From Candidatus Nealsoniibacteriota bacterium (GTDB lineage Bacteria; Patescibacteriota; Minisyncoccia; Minisyncoccales; PWPS01), in assembly GCA_003557645.1 (NCBI GenBank), contig PWNV01000020.1:142328-176013 (forward strand): a stretch of 33,686 nt of DNA. The letters are read 5' to 3'. Below the pieces are notes generated by a model. That model was given only the letters and a program-made list of their open reading frames with translations, did no database searches and had not been told where the DNA came from. Below, one piece after another: positions 7,450-16,632 of this stretch (the stretch's first letter is position 1; each line of letters opens with the position of its first letter). The position numbers were made by a program, and so were the translations under genes.

Positions 7450-9012
7450 TTATTTCTTTTTTAAAACGTCTTTAAGGGCTTCCTTAAGTTTATTGATTCC
7501 TCCCTTTTCTTCCTTTTTATTTAGCGCTTCTTGCAATGATATTCCTTTTTCTCTCTTTAAAGGTTTTTCCTTTGAGGGCTTCTCTTTTTTTCTACAACTC
7601 TTACAAAAAGTAGGTCTTGTTTCGTCAGGGCGAAAAGGCACTTTTGTGTCTTTGCCGCAACGAGAACATCTAACATCGTAAAGCTCTTGTTCTTTTGTTT
7701 CTGGCGTTTTTTGTAATTGATCATCCAACCATCTTTTCAGCTTTTCCTCCACCTTGCTTCTCTCGGTAGCATACCTATCTCCGGAAGCTCGAATAATTTT
7801 TTCCGCATCTGGCTCCCCTTCTAGTTTCAGTGGTGGAAGGGTCTCCGCAGAAAAAGGTCTTCCCGAAACTCCATCTATCATTAGCTTTACATAAATATTT
7901 TTTTTAGGCAAATTAATAAAATCTTCCACACTAACATCCGGAACAAACTCTTTTTCCAGCACTTCCGCATCCTCTGATCCAACACGGAAAGAAATGATCG
8001 TGCCTACGTTCCCAAAGATAGCATCCTTCATGTAATCACCAGATTTATCATACTCTTCTAACTGCCCGATATACTGATGACTCAAAGTTAAGGCAAGTCT
8101 ATATTTTCTTGCCTCAGAGAGAATATCAACAAAGGAGCGTGTAGCAAAGTTCTGAAATTCATCAATATAAAGGAAAAAGTCCTTTCTTTCTGATTCGGGA
8201 ATTTCAACTCTCGCCATAGCAGCAAGTTGAAGCTTGGTGATAAGAAGGCCTCCTAAAAGAGTAGATTTATCTTCCCCGATCTTTCCTTTTGAAAGGTTTA
8301 AAATAAGAATTTTCCGGTTATCCATTATCTCTTGCATATCAATCGTAGACTTCACTTGTCCTACAATGTTGCGAATCAAGGGAGAAGAGATAAACTGACC
8401 CACCTTGTTTTGAATAGGTGCCATCGCTTCTGTTGCGTACTGTTTGCTCCATCCAGCAAACTCTTTCTTCCAAAAAGCTTTTACTACCGGATCTTCTACT
8501 TTTTCCACTACCTTTTCTCGAAACTCTACATCAAACATCATACGATTTATCCCGAGTAAAGTAGAGTTGGGATAATCCAAAAGAGCAAGAATGGTGTTGT
8601 TTAAAATATATTCCATTCGAGCCGACCAAACATCTGGCCACATTTTTTTAAAAACACCCATCAAACCAGAAGCTACTAAGTGACGATACTCTTTATCAAC
8701 ACTTTCCATAACATTAAAACCAATAGCCTTTTCTATGTTGCCCGGATCAAAATAAATCACATCATTTATTCGAGAAGAAGGAACATAATTTAATAAATTC
8801 CTTGCCGCCTCTCCGTGTGGATCAACAAAGCCAACCCCATCTCCTCTCTGGATGTCTTGTATCGCCATATTCTCCAAAAGCACCGTCTTCCCCATCCCTG
8901 TCTTTCCTATTGAGTAAAGATGACGTCTTCGATCGTCTCTTTTAATTCCAAACTTGCGCTTCTTGTTGCGATAGTTCGTATAACCGAAAAATGTAATGTC
9001 GTTTTCGTTCAT
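7450..9012 (-). CDS. VirD4/TraG-like ATPase with C-terminal zinc ribbon
   Basis: 520 residues. P-loop ATPase of the HerA/FtsK superfamily, close to type IV secretion coupling proteins and frequent in CPR genomes. Walker A is GKTGMGKT (36-43), a FVDPHGE motif follows (62-68), and Walker B is FFLYIDEFQNF (D284, E285), followed by the arginine/glutamine region SEARKYRLALTLSHQY. Residues about 449-473 form a CxxC-x17-CxxC zinc ribbon (C449, C452, C470, C473), and the tail is a lysine/glutamate helix. There is no transmembrane segment; the gene 8 nt upstream encodes a membrane protein that is probably its anchor. A role in moving DNA across the envelope (uptake or transfer) is inferred. No VirB4 or relaxase is visible here. 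Confidence 0.85.
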   Translation of the reverse strand: MNENDITFFGYTNYRNKKRKFGIKRDDRRRHLYSIGKTGMGKTVLLENMAIQDIQRGDGVGFVDPHGEAARNLLNYVPSSRINDVIYFDPGNIEKAIGFNVMESVDKEYRHLVASGLMGVFKKMWPDVWSARMEYILNNTILALLDYPNSTLLGINRMMFDVEFREKVVEKVEDPVVKAFWKKEFAGWSKQYATEAMAPIQNKVGQFISSPLIRNIVGQVKSTIDMQEIMDNRKILILNLSKGKIGEDKSTLLGGLLITKLQLAAMARVEIPESERKDFFLYIDEFQNFATRSFVDILSEARKYRLALTLSHQYIGQLEEYDKSGDYMKDAIFGNVGTIISFRVGSEDAEVLEKEFVPDVSVEDFINLPKKNIYVKLMIDGVSGRPFSAETLPPLKLEGEPDAEKIIRASGDRYATERSKVEEKLKRWLDDQLQKTPETKEQELYDVRCSRCGKDTKVPFRPDETRPTFCKSCRKKEKPSKEKPLKREKGISLQEALNKKEEKGGINKLKEALKDVLKKK

Positions 9013-9020
9013 AAGTTTAT

Positions 9021-10364
9021 TTATTCTTCTATGGGAAGATCTGAAGGAGCCTCTCTCTTCTTTGCATCAACACGAGGAATAATAGATGGTGGAGATACAA
9101 CCCGAGAGGGAAAGTGATAAATAGTAGCAAGTTCTGCTGTGCTCAGGTGGAAAGTAGCTCCCTCAACCTCTATCGGATCAAAAGCCGGATCACGATTTAT
9201 GTAGTTACGAAACATGGCTCTTTTTTTCGTGTAAACACGGCGCTTTTTAAACCAAAACCAATCGTACCAGTTCTGTTTTACTTTGGTAATAGTTTTTCCC
9301 CAGGGAATCATCATGTTCGAGCTGCTGGTATTGAATTCGTTAAAGTAACTCATTGGAAGCTTTGGTCTTCCTCCTTGAAATTTCTCCCTTTTGGTAACAT
9401 AAATATAACGAATAAAAACTTTGTAGATGTGCTTGGACATCTTCTGCTCAAGGCCTCTTAATATTTCTTTCTCCCCTCCAGTGAGCTTCATCTCGGGAAA
9501 AGCATCTTCTTCCTTCGGAGCTTCTCCTTTCTCTGGTTCGGGTAAAAATATCTTTATAACCTCTTGTACTGCCTCTCTAACAACAGATTTTGGTGGCTTA
9601 GGAGATTTCCTCCCAGCAATTTTTTCACGCTCTTCTTTAGCTTTATCAAAAAAACCACCTTCAAGGTTAGTAACCGGCCTTGCTCCAATTTGAATCCACA
9701 TCTGCTCACCCGGACCAAGCTTACTAAGACCCTCCATAAGAGCTGCTATCGGGTCAATTCTCTTCTCTTCTAAAGCCTCTCGCTCCGTTTCAAAATCAAG
9801 ATAAGTTTTAAGCGAGTAACAGTCTTTTTTGAGCATCGTGTAGTCGGTTCCCCAAACGTCCCACTCTTTATTTGGTATATCTTGTGGAACTTTTTTGGTG
9901 TAATCCTCTACTTCCTCAATCTCAGCCTCTGGATATTGTGCATAAATATGAGTTTCAAAAACATCCCTCTGTTCTTCTGGAATACGAAGCAAAAAATGAG
10001 GGACTCCTTCAATCGCCGCTATCTCAAGAGAAAAAGAGAGGCAGTCTTCTCCTATCCAGTATTTTTCAAACCAACTCGGATCTTTATAAACTTGCCAAAA
10101 CCCGATAAGCACCAGCTCCATCGCCCGCATCGGCTTTAAGTTCTCAGAAGGAATACGAACCTCAATCAATATCATCGGGTTTTGAGTCGTAAGCCAAGTA
10201 ACTACTCGCCAAAATCGCCAATGAAACTTGAAAATGGGATATAGAATAAAAGGCAGTGGAAGCCACCACCAGGTTATTGCTATTTCCCAAATGATCTGCA
10301 AGTAAGGCGTAGCCACAGTATACCACGCCTCAAAAAGTTCGTTAGGCCAGGGTATATTTCCCAT
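9021..10364 (-). CDS. Membrane partner of the VirD4-like ATPase
   Basis: 447 residues, no characterised family recognised. Residues about 20-60 hold one long or two short aromatic-rich membrane segments (WEIAITWWWLPLPFILYPIF). The rest is soluble: a beta-rich domain starting at ILIEVRIPSENLKP, where EEVEDYTKKVPQ and QMWIQIGARP are typical, then a linker rich in Lys/Pro/Glu and a second domain with VFIRYIYVTKREKF and EVEGATFHLSTAELATIYHFPS. This pattern, next to a VirD4/TraG-like ATPase, recurs in CPR genomes as far as I recognise it. It overlaps the upstream regulator gene by 23 nt. A scaffold or anchor for the ATPase is the likely role, by context only. Confidence 0.75.
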   Translation of the reverse strand: MGNIPWPNELFEAWYTVATPYLQIIWEIAITWWWLPLPFILYPIFKFHWRFWRVVTWLTTQNPMILIEVRIPSENLKPMRAMELVLIGFWQVYKDPSWFEKYWIGEDCLSFSLEIAAIEGVPHFLLRIPEEQRDVFETHIYAQYPEAEIEEVEDYTKKVPQDIPNKEWDVWGTDYTMLKKDCYSLKTYLDFETEREALEEKRIDPIAALMEGLSKLGPGEQMWIQIGARPVTNLEGGFFDKAKEEREKIAGRKSPKPPKSVVREAVQEVIKIFLPEPEKGEAPKEEDAFPEMKLTGGEKEILRGLEQKMSKHIYKVFIRYIYVTKREKFQGGRPKLPMSYFNEFNTSSSNMMIPWGKTITKVKQNWYDWFWFKKRRVYTKKRAMFRNYINRDPAFDPIEVEGATFHLSTAELATIYHFPSRVVSPPSIIPRVDAKKREAPSDLPIEE

Positions 10365-11310
10365 CAGGAGTTCTTATAAAATATTTTTTATTGCTTAAAT
10401 TTTGGACAATGGTATTCTTTTTTACTACCCTCTGCTCAAAAACACGACTAACTATCTCATCTTTCTCTAAAGAACCTTCCTCTTTTAAAATACTACAAAT
10501 AACATCCTTCACTTCTCCGGGAACATAGCCCCACTTGGCAAGAGCATATATTCCTCTTCCTACCAAAACAAAGCGCGGGTCTTTAATAAGCTCGTTATGT
10601 ACAGTTTGTGAATTAGCTCCCTCTCCAATAAGCTCAGTTACTTTCTTAAAGTGGAGAGGCTTGTTTTCTTTTTTAACAGCAAGATAAGCTCTATCTCTTA
10701 TTCCTCGCGGATTAATTTCTGGCCACTCATATAGGCCAAAACGATCATCTCCGTCCCGGCCAATTAGTTTAGAAATTTCCAGCGAAGAAATAAGTTTTTC
10801 CAAAGAAATCTCCTCTTTTTCATTTAACTCTTCTGGAGAAATAGAGTGATTTTTTTCTTTTATCTTCTCATAACTATCTTCAACTATTTTATTAACAAGG
10901 CATATAACTTCCTTCTCGTTTGTCCAAAAAGAATGAGTTTTTTCTGTCTCCGGAATGTGAAATAAATCTCTGCTAAAATTTAAAAGAAAAACAATACAAT
11001 TCTCATCGTTCTTTTCCTCGATTAAAGAACTAATGAAGAGATCTTCTCGCTTTAATCCACCAAAAGAGTCTATTTTTTCTTTGAAAGAATCAAAAAAATC
11101 TTGGTGCTTTGCCGTGATTTTCTTTATCTGTTTCATCGCGTCCGCTTCAATCTGCCGAACTCTTTCTCTTGTAATTTGATAGCCTTCTCCAATAAACTCT
11201 AGAGTTTCCTTTTCTTTTTTTTCCAACCCATAACGACGCACAAGAATGTCTCTACTTCTTTCTGAAACATTCTCTAATAACTCTCTACAAATTTTTTGAT
11301 ATTTGCTCAT
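10342..11310 (-). CDS. Sigma-region-4 / HARE-HTH regulator
   Basis: 322 residues. The N-terminus (about 8-65) is a sigma-70 region 4 helix-turn-helix: SERSRDILVRRYGL, then YQITRERVRQIEADAMKQI, the conserved -35-binding pattern. No region 2 is present, so it cannot melt a promoter by itself and is not a full sigma factor. The middle is charged and helical. About 205-265 looks like a HARE-HTH domain as in the RNA polymerase delta subunit: RAYLAVKKENKPLHFKKVTE, then PRFVLVGRGIYALAKWGY. A further small winged-helix-like unit ends the protein. It probably modulates RNA polymerase. It is the first gene of the long minus-strand run, with an inverted repeat just upstream (11318-11345). Confidence 0.8.
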   Translation of the reverse strand: MSKYQKICRELLENVSERSRDILVRRYGLEKKEKETLEFIGEGYQITRERVRQIEADAMKQIKKITAKHQDFFDSFKEKIDSFGGLKREDLFISSLIEEKNDENCIVFLLNFSRDLFHIPETEKTHSFWTNEKEVICLVNKIVEDSYEKIKEKNHSISPEELNEKEEISLEKLISSLEISKLIGRDGDDRFGLYEWPEINPRGIRDRAYLAVKKENKPLHFKKVTELIGEGANSQTVHNELIKDPRFVLVGRGIYALAKWGYVPGEVKDVICSILKEEGSLEKDEIVSRVFEQRVVKKNTIVQNLSNKKYFIRTPDGKYTLA

Positions 11311-11317
11311 ATTTCTC

Positions 11318-11345
11318 TAAGAGTTTATTTTTTGACCTACTCTTA
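11318..11345. repeat. 7-bp inverted repeat between secF and the sigma4/HARE gene
   Basis: TAAGAGT (11318-11324) and ACTCTTA (11339-11345) are separated by 14 nt. One arm contains the secF stop codon. The repeat ends 7 nt before the regulator's ATG. No U-tract follows on the minus strand, so an operator or weak RNA hairpin is more likely than a terminator. Confidence 0.4.
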
Positions 11346-12242
11346 TTTTATACCTTTTTCTCTCTTATTGGTCAAATTATTCCAATCAAAAACAAGAGGA
11401 GCCGCTAAAAATATTGATGAGTATGTTCCTAACATAATTCCCAAAATAAGCGTAAGAACAAAATAGAAAAGAGTGGTTCCTCCCAGGAAAAGAAGAGCAA
11501 AAAGAACAAACAGTGTTGTTAAAGATGTACTAAGAGATCTTCCAAGTGTCTCATTCAAGCTTATATCAACAATTTCTTTTAACTCCTTTTCTTCTTTGTA
11601 TTTTTGTAAGTTTTCCCTGACACGATCAAAAATTACAACCGTATCATTAATCGAATATCCAAGAGTCGTGAGCAAGGCCACAGCGATAGGTATAGTGACT
11701 TGCGCTCCAAAAAAGTACCCTAAGAAGGCAAAGATACCAAGAATAATCAAAATATCGTGAAAAAAAGCGATTACGGCGGCAACCACACCATACTTCGTGG
11801 AATTTATCAATCCATCCTCTTCCTTGAAACTAATAGATATATATAAAACAATAAGAAGTGAGGATATTATAATGGCAAGAATCGCTTTCCCCCTTAATTC
11901 TTCCCCAATTGTTGGTCCGATAGCTTCAAAACGAACCTCTCTTGCCCCTTCTAATGCGCTCATTATCTCTTTATAGGTTTTTTCATCAGCTTCTTCGGTG
12001 CGAATAATAGCTCTTTTTTCTCCTAATGGTTGTACCTGTACTTCTCGAAGATCAACCACCTCAAGACTCTCTCTTATCTCTTCCATCGCTGGCCGCTCTT
12101 CTTCATACTCAACCTCTAAATTACTTCCTCCCACAAATTCAACTCCAGGAAGAAGTCCCATTGCAAAAACAGCAACTATACTGATTAAGACCAGGGATGC
12201 TGAAAAGTAATAATAAGTTTTTCTATATTTAGTAAAAATCAT
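11343..12242 (-). CDS. secF: Protein translocase subunit SecF
   Basis: 299 residues from the ATG at 12242, which overlaps the secD stop in an ATGA. The TTG two codons further upstream (12248) is less likely. SecF works with SecD in the membrane, using the ion gradient to pull exported proteins through SecYEG. An N-terminal membrane segment is followed by GVEFVGGSNLEVEY and a periplasmic-type domain (about 30-110). Then come five C-terminal membrane helices with the conserved LGYSINDTVVIFDRVREN and TSLTTLFVLFALLFLGG. Length and motifs are normal. Confidence 0.95.
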   Translation of the reverse strand: MIFTKYRKTYYYFSASLVLISIVAVFAMGLLPGVEFVGGSNLEVEYEEERPAMEEIRESLEVVDLREVQVQPLGEKRAIIRTEEADEKTYKEIMSALEGAREVRFEAIGPTIGEELRGKAILAIIISSLLIVLYISISFKEEDGLINSTKYGVVAAVIAFFHDILIILGIFAFLGYFFGAQVTIPIAVALLTTLGYSINDTVVIFDRVRENLQKYKEEKELKEIVDISLNETLGRSLSTSLTTLFVLFALLFLGGTTLFYFVLTLILGIMLGTYSSIFLAAPLVFDWNNLTNKREKGIK

Positions 12243-13639
12243 AACCAAAATTTCTTTACTTTCTTTAGTCTGCTCTCTTCAAGAACATCAAGAAGAGCTC
12301 TGGTAACAACCATCGCTGCAAAAATACTTACCAATATTCCAAGAATAAGAGTAATAGCAAATCCACGCACAAAGCTAGTGGTAATGAAAAAGAGGATAAC
12401 AGCAACCATTAGTGTGGTAAAGTTTCCATCTCTAATTGAGGGCCACGCTCTCTTGTACCCCTCTTCTATACCGTCCTTTAGGTTCCCTCTCTTTTTCGTT
12501 TCCTCTTTTATTCGTGAAAAAATTAAAACATTTGCATCAATCGCCATACCGATAGAAAGAATAAAAGCTGCTATCCCAGAAAGAGTTAAACTAACAGGAA
12601 TCACCTGGAACAAGAAAAGCATTAAAAGTCCGTATATAGAAAGCGAAATAATAGAAACTGCGCCCGGTAATCGATAAATAATTATCATAAATGCAGCTAC
12701 AAAAGCAAACCCGATCAAGCCCGCCAAGAGAGAAACGTTAAGCGCATCCTCTCCCAGAGCGGGTCCGATGCTCTGCTGTGAAACAAGTTCAATTGGAACG
12801 GGGAGAGCACCTATGCGAAGATCACGAGCTATCTCCTGTGCTTCTTTGATTGTAAAATCTCCTGTAATTTGTGCCTCTCCTCCACTAATCTTCTCTTCCA
12901 CTCTTGCTTGCTGTAACAGCTCTCCATCCAAGAAAGTGGCTAAATTTTTTCCAACATTACGTTCAGTTATCTCTTCAAATAAAACGGCTCCTTCGTCCGT
13001 AAAACGAAGAGAGATAAAAGGTTCGTTAGTTATGTGATGATAGCTCACTCCTGCGCTTTCTAGGTGCCTCCCAGTAAGCTCAGTTACCTCAAAAGGATCT
13101 TCAAAAACAACTTCCCAATTCTCAATCTCACTCTCTTCAAGTTTCATAAAATCATCCATCTCTATCTCATAAAGCTCTTTTCCCAAGAAATCCTTCACTT
13201 CTTTTTCTTTCTCTTCTCTAATCTCCGCTTTCTCTGAAGAGATTTCCCTAAAGTCCAAAAACGGAGTTTCTCCAATAATATTAATTGCTTCTTCTAGGTC
13301 ATGTGCGCCAGGAATCTCTACCGCCAACCTGTCCCCTGTTACTCTTACATAAGCATCTGCTATTCCGTAAAGATCAATTCTTCTCTCAATAATATTTCGA
13401 AGTCCTTCCATTCTTTGCTCCTTGTTCTCGTAGGGAATATCAGAAAAATCTGCTTCGTATAAAAGATGTGCTCCTCCTTGGAGGTCAAGGCCAAATTGAA
13501 AATCTCTCTCGCGAAACTGCGGAATAGAGTCACTAAAAGTTTTCGTCCCCGCATTAAATGCGGTGGGAAACGTAATAATATATACGAGCATTGCAAGAAT
13601 AACTATCAGCAACGTCGTTATTTTCTTGTATTGAGACAT
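12239..13639 (-). CDS. secD: Protein translocase subunit SecD
   Basis: 466 residues. Partner of SecF in protein export. N-terminal membrane helix (about 8-28), then the hallmark FGLDLQGGAHLLYEAD, an external P1 region including ERRIDLYGIADAYVRV, ISLRFTDEGAVLFEEIT and LATFLDGELLQQARV, and five membrane helices carrying SIGMAIDANVLIFSRIKEE and NFTTLMVAVILFF. SecD and SecF are separate genes, not fused. A TTGACT/CATAAT promoter ends 7 nt before the ATG, so its message is probably leaderless. Confidence 0.95.
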   Translation of the reverse strand: MSQYKKITTLLIVILAMLVYIITFPTAFNAGTKTFSDSIPQFRERDFQFGLDLQGGAHLLYEADFSDIPYENKEQRMEGLRNIIERRIDLYGIADAYVRVTGDRLAVEIPGAHDLEEAINIIGETPFLDFREISSEKAEIREEKEKEVKDFLGKELYEIEMDDFMKLEESEIENWEVVFEDPFEVTELTGRHLESAGVSYHHITNEPFISLRFTDEGAVLFEEITERNVGKNLATFLDGELLQQARVEEKISGGEAQITGDFTIKEAQEIARDLRIGALPVPIELVSQQSIGPALGEDALNVSLLAGLIGFAFVAAFMIIIYRLPGAVSIISLSIYGLLMLFLFQVIPVSLTLSGIAAFILSIGMAIDANVLIFSRIKEETKKRGNLKDGIEEGYKRAWPSIRDGNFTTLMVAVILFFITTSFVRGFAITLILGILVSIFAAMVVTRALLDVLEESRLKKVKKFWL

Positions 13640-13646
13640 GTTTCCT

Positions 13647-13675
13647 ATTATGACACAATTATAATGCTAAGTCAA
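13647..13675 (-). promoter_or_regulatory. secDF promoter
   Basis: TTGACT (13670-13675), 17 nt, CATAAT (13647-13652) on the minus strand. Only 7 nt separate the -10 box from the secD ATG, so transcription should begin at or next to the start codon. The -35 lies just past the secA stop. Confidence 0.65.
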
Positions 13676-13680
13676 TAATA

Positions 13681-16164
13681 TTACTTCCCATGACATTTTT
13701 TATACTTCTTTCCGCTCCCACAAGGACAAGGATCATTTCTTTTCGCAGGCTCATCGACCTTTCTCTTTACAATAATCTTTCTATTGACTGTCCTTGTTTG
13801 CGGTTTTCTAGCTCGAAAAATACGATCAGCAATCTCAGATTCTATGTTCTGCATAAGTCCATGAAACGCCTGATGTCCTTCTCTTTTATATTCAATCAAA
13901 GGATCCTTTTGTCCGTACGCTCGCAACCGTACAGACTCACGCAACTCATCCATCATGGTAAGGTGATCCTTCCACAGGAAATCCATCGTACGAAGAACAA
14001 CAAACTTCTCTAAATTTTGCATCTGCTCTTCACCTATTTCCTCTACCTTCTTTTTATATTCACTTTCGCTATATCCATTTCTTTTAATAACGTCCAAAAT
14101 GTAAGCTCGAAGGCCTTCAGAGTTATCTTGTTCTTTTATTTCCGCTCTCTTTAGAATATCATTTCTGAAATTATAAAACTTTTCTCTATGCTTAAATAAA
14201 ACCTCATCATACTGAAGAACGTGCTTTCTTGCATCAAAGTGATGGCCTTCCACTTTTTTTTGCGCTGATTCAATAATTCCGGAAACAAAACGAATATCAA
14301 TGGGTTGGTCTTCTGGAAAATTAAATTTTTCCATCAAATTTTCAATTCTTTCAGCTCCAAAAATACGCATCAAATCGTCTTCTAATGATATGAAAAACTG
14401 GCTTTCCCCTGGATCTCCCTGTCTTCCACACCTTCCTCTGAGCTGATCATCAATTCTTCGTGCTTCATGGCGCTCAGTTCCAAGGACATAAAGACCACCA
14501 ACGTTACGAACTTTTTCTGCCTCTTCCTTATCTGGAGGATTTCCTCCTAAAACAATATCCACTCCTCTTCCTGCCATGTTTGTCGCCACCGTAACTGCGC
14601 TAAATTTTCCCGCTTGAGCGATAATCTCAGCTTCTCTTTCGTGGTTCTTTGCGTTAAGAATTTCATGCGGAACACCGGAACGATTAAGCATTTTGGAAAT
14701 AATCTCATTTTTCTCAATAGAAACTGTTCCAATCAAAACGGGTTGCCCTTTTTCGTGTCTCCTTTTTACTTCCTTAACCACAGCCTCAAACTTTCCCATC
14801 TCTTTTTTATAAATTAAGTCTGGAAGAGATTTTCGAATAAGCTCTTTGTTGGTGGGAACAATCACAACTTCCATGCCGTACACCTTGAAAAACTCTTCAG
14901 AAGAAGTAACTGCTGTTCCCGTCATCCCAGATAGTTTCTTATACATTCGGAATAAATTTTGAAAGGTAACGCTTGCCATAGTGCTCGATTCTGGCCTTAT
15001 CTCTACTCCTTCCTTTGCCTCTATTGCCTGATGGAGCCCTCCCGACCACCGTCTTCCCGGCATTAGCCTTCCCGTAAAATCATCAACAATAATAACTTCT
15101 CCGTCTTTTACAACATAATTTTTATCTTTTTCATAAAGAGGCCTTCCTGTTTGAGGGGCTTTCGCTTGCGCGCGAAGTGCTTGCTCTAAATAGTAAACTG
15201 AATTCATCCCCTTGTCGTCGTAAATATTTTCCACTCCCAACGTCTTTTCTACTTTAGAGATTCCTTCTTCTGTGAGCGTTACTGCTTTCTCTTTTTCGTG
15301 CACTTCGTAGTCTTTGTTGGGAGTAAGTGTTGGAACAAGACGAGAAAACTCTTTGTACATTATCTTTTTATTTTCAAAATCTTCTCCCTCTTCTGGAACA
15401 GATATAATAAGCGGTGTTCTCGCTTCATCAATTAAAACAGAATCCACTTCATCAATCACCGCATAGTGGAATCCTCGCTGCACTCTCTCTTCTAGGCTTG
15501 GAGCCATGTTGTCGCGTAAGTAATCGAACCCAAACTGATTATTGGTTCCATAGGTTATATCCGCGCTGTAAGCTTCTTTTCTGCTGCACGGACGAAGAAA
15601 ATCTTCTTCCACACGAAAAGACCCAAGCTTATCACGAATCTCATCCTTTTTCTCATCTCCAGCCTTATATTCTGGATCATAAATAAAAGACTGTCTGTCG
15701 TTTATACACCCCACAGACAGTCCTAAAAAGTGATATATCTGCCCCATCCAAACCATATCTCTTCGTGCCAAGTAATCATTCACTGTCACCACATGAACAC
15801 CTTCTCCAGTAAGCGCATTTAAGAAAATAGAGGTAGTGGCCGCAAGAGTCTTTCCTTCTCCAGTTTTCATCTCTGCAACCTTTCCCTGATGAAGGATTAT
15901 TCCCCCGACAAGCTGAACGTCATAATGCCTTTCTCCTAGAGTTCGTTTCGCAACTTCTCGAACAAGAGCATATCCTTCTACAAGCAGATTATCCAGATCT
16001 TCTTGTTTAGCTCTTTTTTTAAGGCTTTCTGCCTTTTCTTTTAACTCTTCTAAAGACAGCTCCCTAATGCTTTCTTCTTCTTTATTTATTTTAGAAACGA
16101 CAGGATATACATTCTTTAAATGCTTTTCATTAACATCACCAAATATTTTATTGAAAAAAGACAT
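13681..16164 (-). CDS. secA: Preprotein translocase ATPase SecA
   Basis: 827 residues. Motor ATPase that pushes unfolded preproteins through SecYEG. Walker A is MKTGEGKTLAA (G102-T106), followed by VTVNDYLARRD, DEVDSVLIDEARTPLI, GTVSIEKNE, TNMAGRGVDIVLGG and the DQLRGRCGRQGDPG motif VI. The helical scaffold and wing domains follow (FVVLRTMDFLWKDHLTMMDE, LRAYGQKDPLIEYKREG). The C-terminal zinc tail NDPCPCGSGKKYKKCHGK, which binds SecB or ribosomes, is intact, although CPR genomes usually lack SecB. It starts 2 nt after hpf and shares its transcript. Confidence 0.97.
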   Translation of the reverse strand: MSFFNKIFGDVNEKHLKNVYPVVSKINKEEESIRELSLEELKEKAESLKKRAKQEDLDNLLVEGYALVREVAKRTLGERHYDVQLVGGIILHQGKVAEMKTGEGKTLAATTSIFLNALTGEGVHVVTVNDYLARRDMVWMGQIYHFLGLSVGCINDRQSFIYDPEYKAGDEKKDEIRDKLGSFRVEEDFLRPCSRKEAYSADITYGTNNQFGFDYLRDNMAPSLEERVQRGFHYAVIDEVDSVLIDEARTPLIISVPEEGEDFENKKIMYKEFSRLVPTLTPNKDYEVHEKEKAVTLTEEGISKVEKTLGVENIYDDKGMNSVYYLEQALRAQAKAPQTGRPLYEKDKNYVVKDGEVIIVDDFTGRLMPGRRWSGGLHQAIEAKEGVEIRPESSTMASVTFQNLFRMYKKLSGMTGTAVTSSEEFFKVYGMEVVIVPTNKELIRKSLPDLIYKKEMGKFEAVVKEVKRRHEKGQPVLIGTVSIEKNEIISKMLNRSGVPHEILNAKNHEREAEIIAQAGKFSAVTVATNMAGRGVDIVLGGNPPDKEEAEKVRNVGGLYVLGTERHEARRIDDQLRGRCGRQGDPGESQFFISLEDDLMRIFGAERIENLMEKFNFPEDQPIDIRFVSGIIESAQKKVEGHHFDARKHVLQYDEVLFKHREKFYNFRNDILKRAEIKEQDNSEGLRAYILDVIKRNGYSESEYKKKVEEIGEEQMQNLEKFVVLRTMDFLWKDHLTMMDELRESVRLRAYGQKDPLIEYKREGHQAFHGLMQNIESEIADRIFRARKPQTRTVNRKIIVKRKVDEPAKRNDPCPCGSGKKYKKCHGK

Positions 16165-16166
16165 TA

Positions 16167-16559
16167 TTAACCTCTCATTTTTTTAGCCCCCTGCGCTCCT
16201 TTTCTTCGCATTGTCGCAGCTTTATTCTTATACTCCTTCACCTGACGCTCTAGCTCGTACCTTACCTCATCTATCGAAGCTTTGATTGTTTCAGCAACAT
16301 CTTCCGCTTTAAGGGTTTTTCCTGGAAGAATCATCTGTGCTTCTGTTCTAAAGATTCTTCCTTTTCCTTCTCCGGTAACTTTTTCAATTTCAACTTCAAG
16401 AACAATGCGACTAACCTCTTCTCCAACCCTTTCTTGATCTTGGAGTTCCTTTTCTAAAAGAGCCGGAACAAAACGGCAAGCAGCAGAAAGTTTTTTTTCT
16501 GCATACTCTCTTAAGTGATCATTAACTTCAACGTTCTTTGCTCTTATCAATACTTTCAT
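16167..16559 (-). CDS. raiA: Ribosome hibernation factor, short HPF/RaiA type
   Basis: 130 residues. Binds the 30S decoding region and stores ribosomes in an inactive state. The beta-alpha-beta-beta-beta-alpha fold is seen in VLIRAKNVEVNDHLREYAEK, RIVLEVEIEKVTGEGKGRIF, RTEAQMILPGKTLKAE and VAETIKASIDEVRYELERQV. The length is that of the short form, without the C-terminal dimerisation domain of long HPF. The tail is strongly basic (MRRKGAQGAKKMRG). It is followed 2 nt later by secA, an order also found in many other bacteria. A -10 element is about 35 nt upstream and no clear Shine-Dalgarno is present. Confidence 0.9.
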   Translation of the reverse strand: MKVLIRAKNVEVNDHLREYAEKKLSAACRFVPALLEKELQDQERVGEEVSRIVLEVEIEKVTGEGKGRIFRTEAQMILPGKTLKAEDVAETIKASIDEVRYELERQVKEYKNKAATMRRKGAQGAKKMRG

Positions 16560-16593
16560 AGATAAAATTTATTAACATGAATAACTATTTGGC

Positions 16594-16602
16594 ATTTTAA
16601 CA
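16594..16602 (-). promoter_or_regulatory. Extended -10 promoter of raiA-secA
   Basis: TGTTAAAAT on the minus strand, an extended -10 without a good -35. The start site would be near 16587, with a 28-nt leader before the raiA ATG. Confidence 0.45.
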
Positions 16603-16632
16603 TAGGAGATTAAATAATAGAAATTACTTTGG

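Noticed and set aside
7450-10364. Integrated conjugative element
   Set aside because: The VirD4-like ATPase has no relaxase, VirB4, integrase or repeats around it and sits between housekeeping genes, so a chromosomal core role is more likely.
12243-12248. TTG start for SecF two codons upstream
   Set aside because: The ATG at 12242 overlaps the secD stop in the common ATGA arrangement, which is the simpler start.
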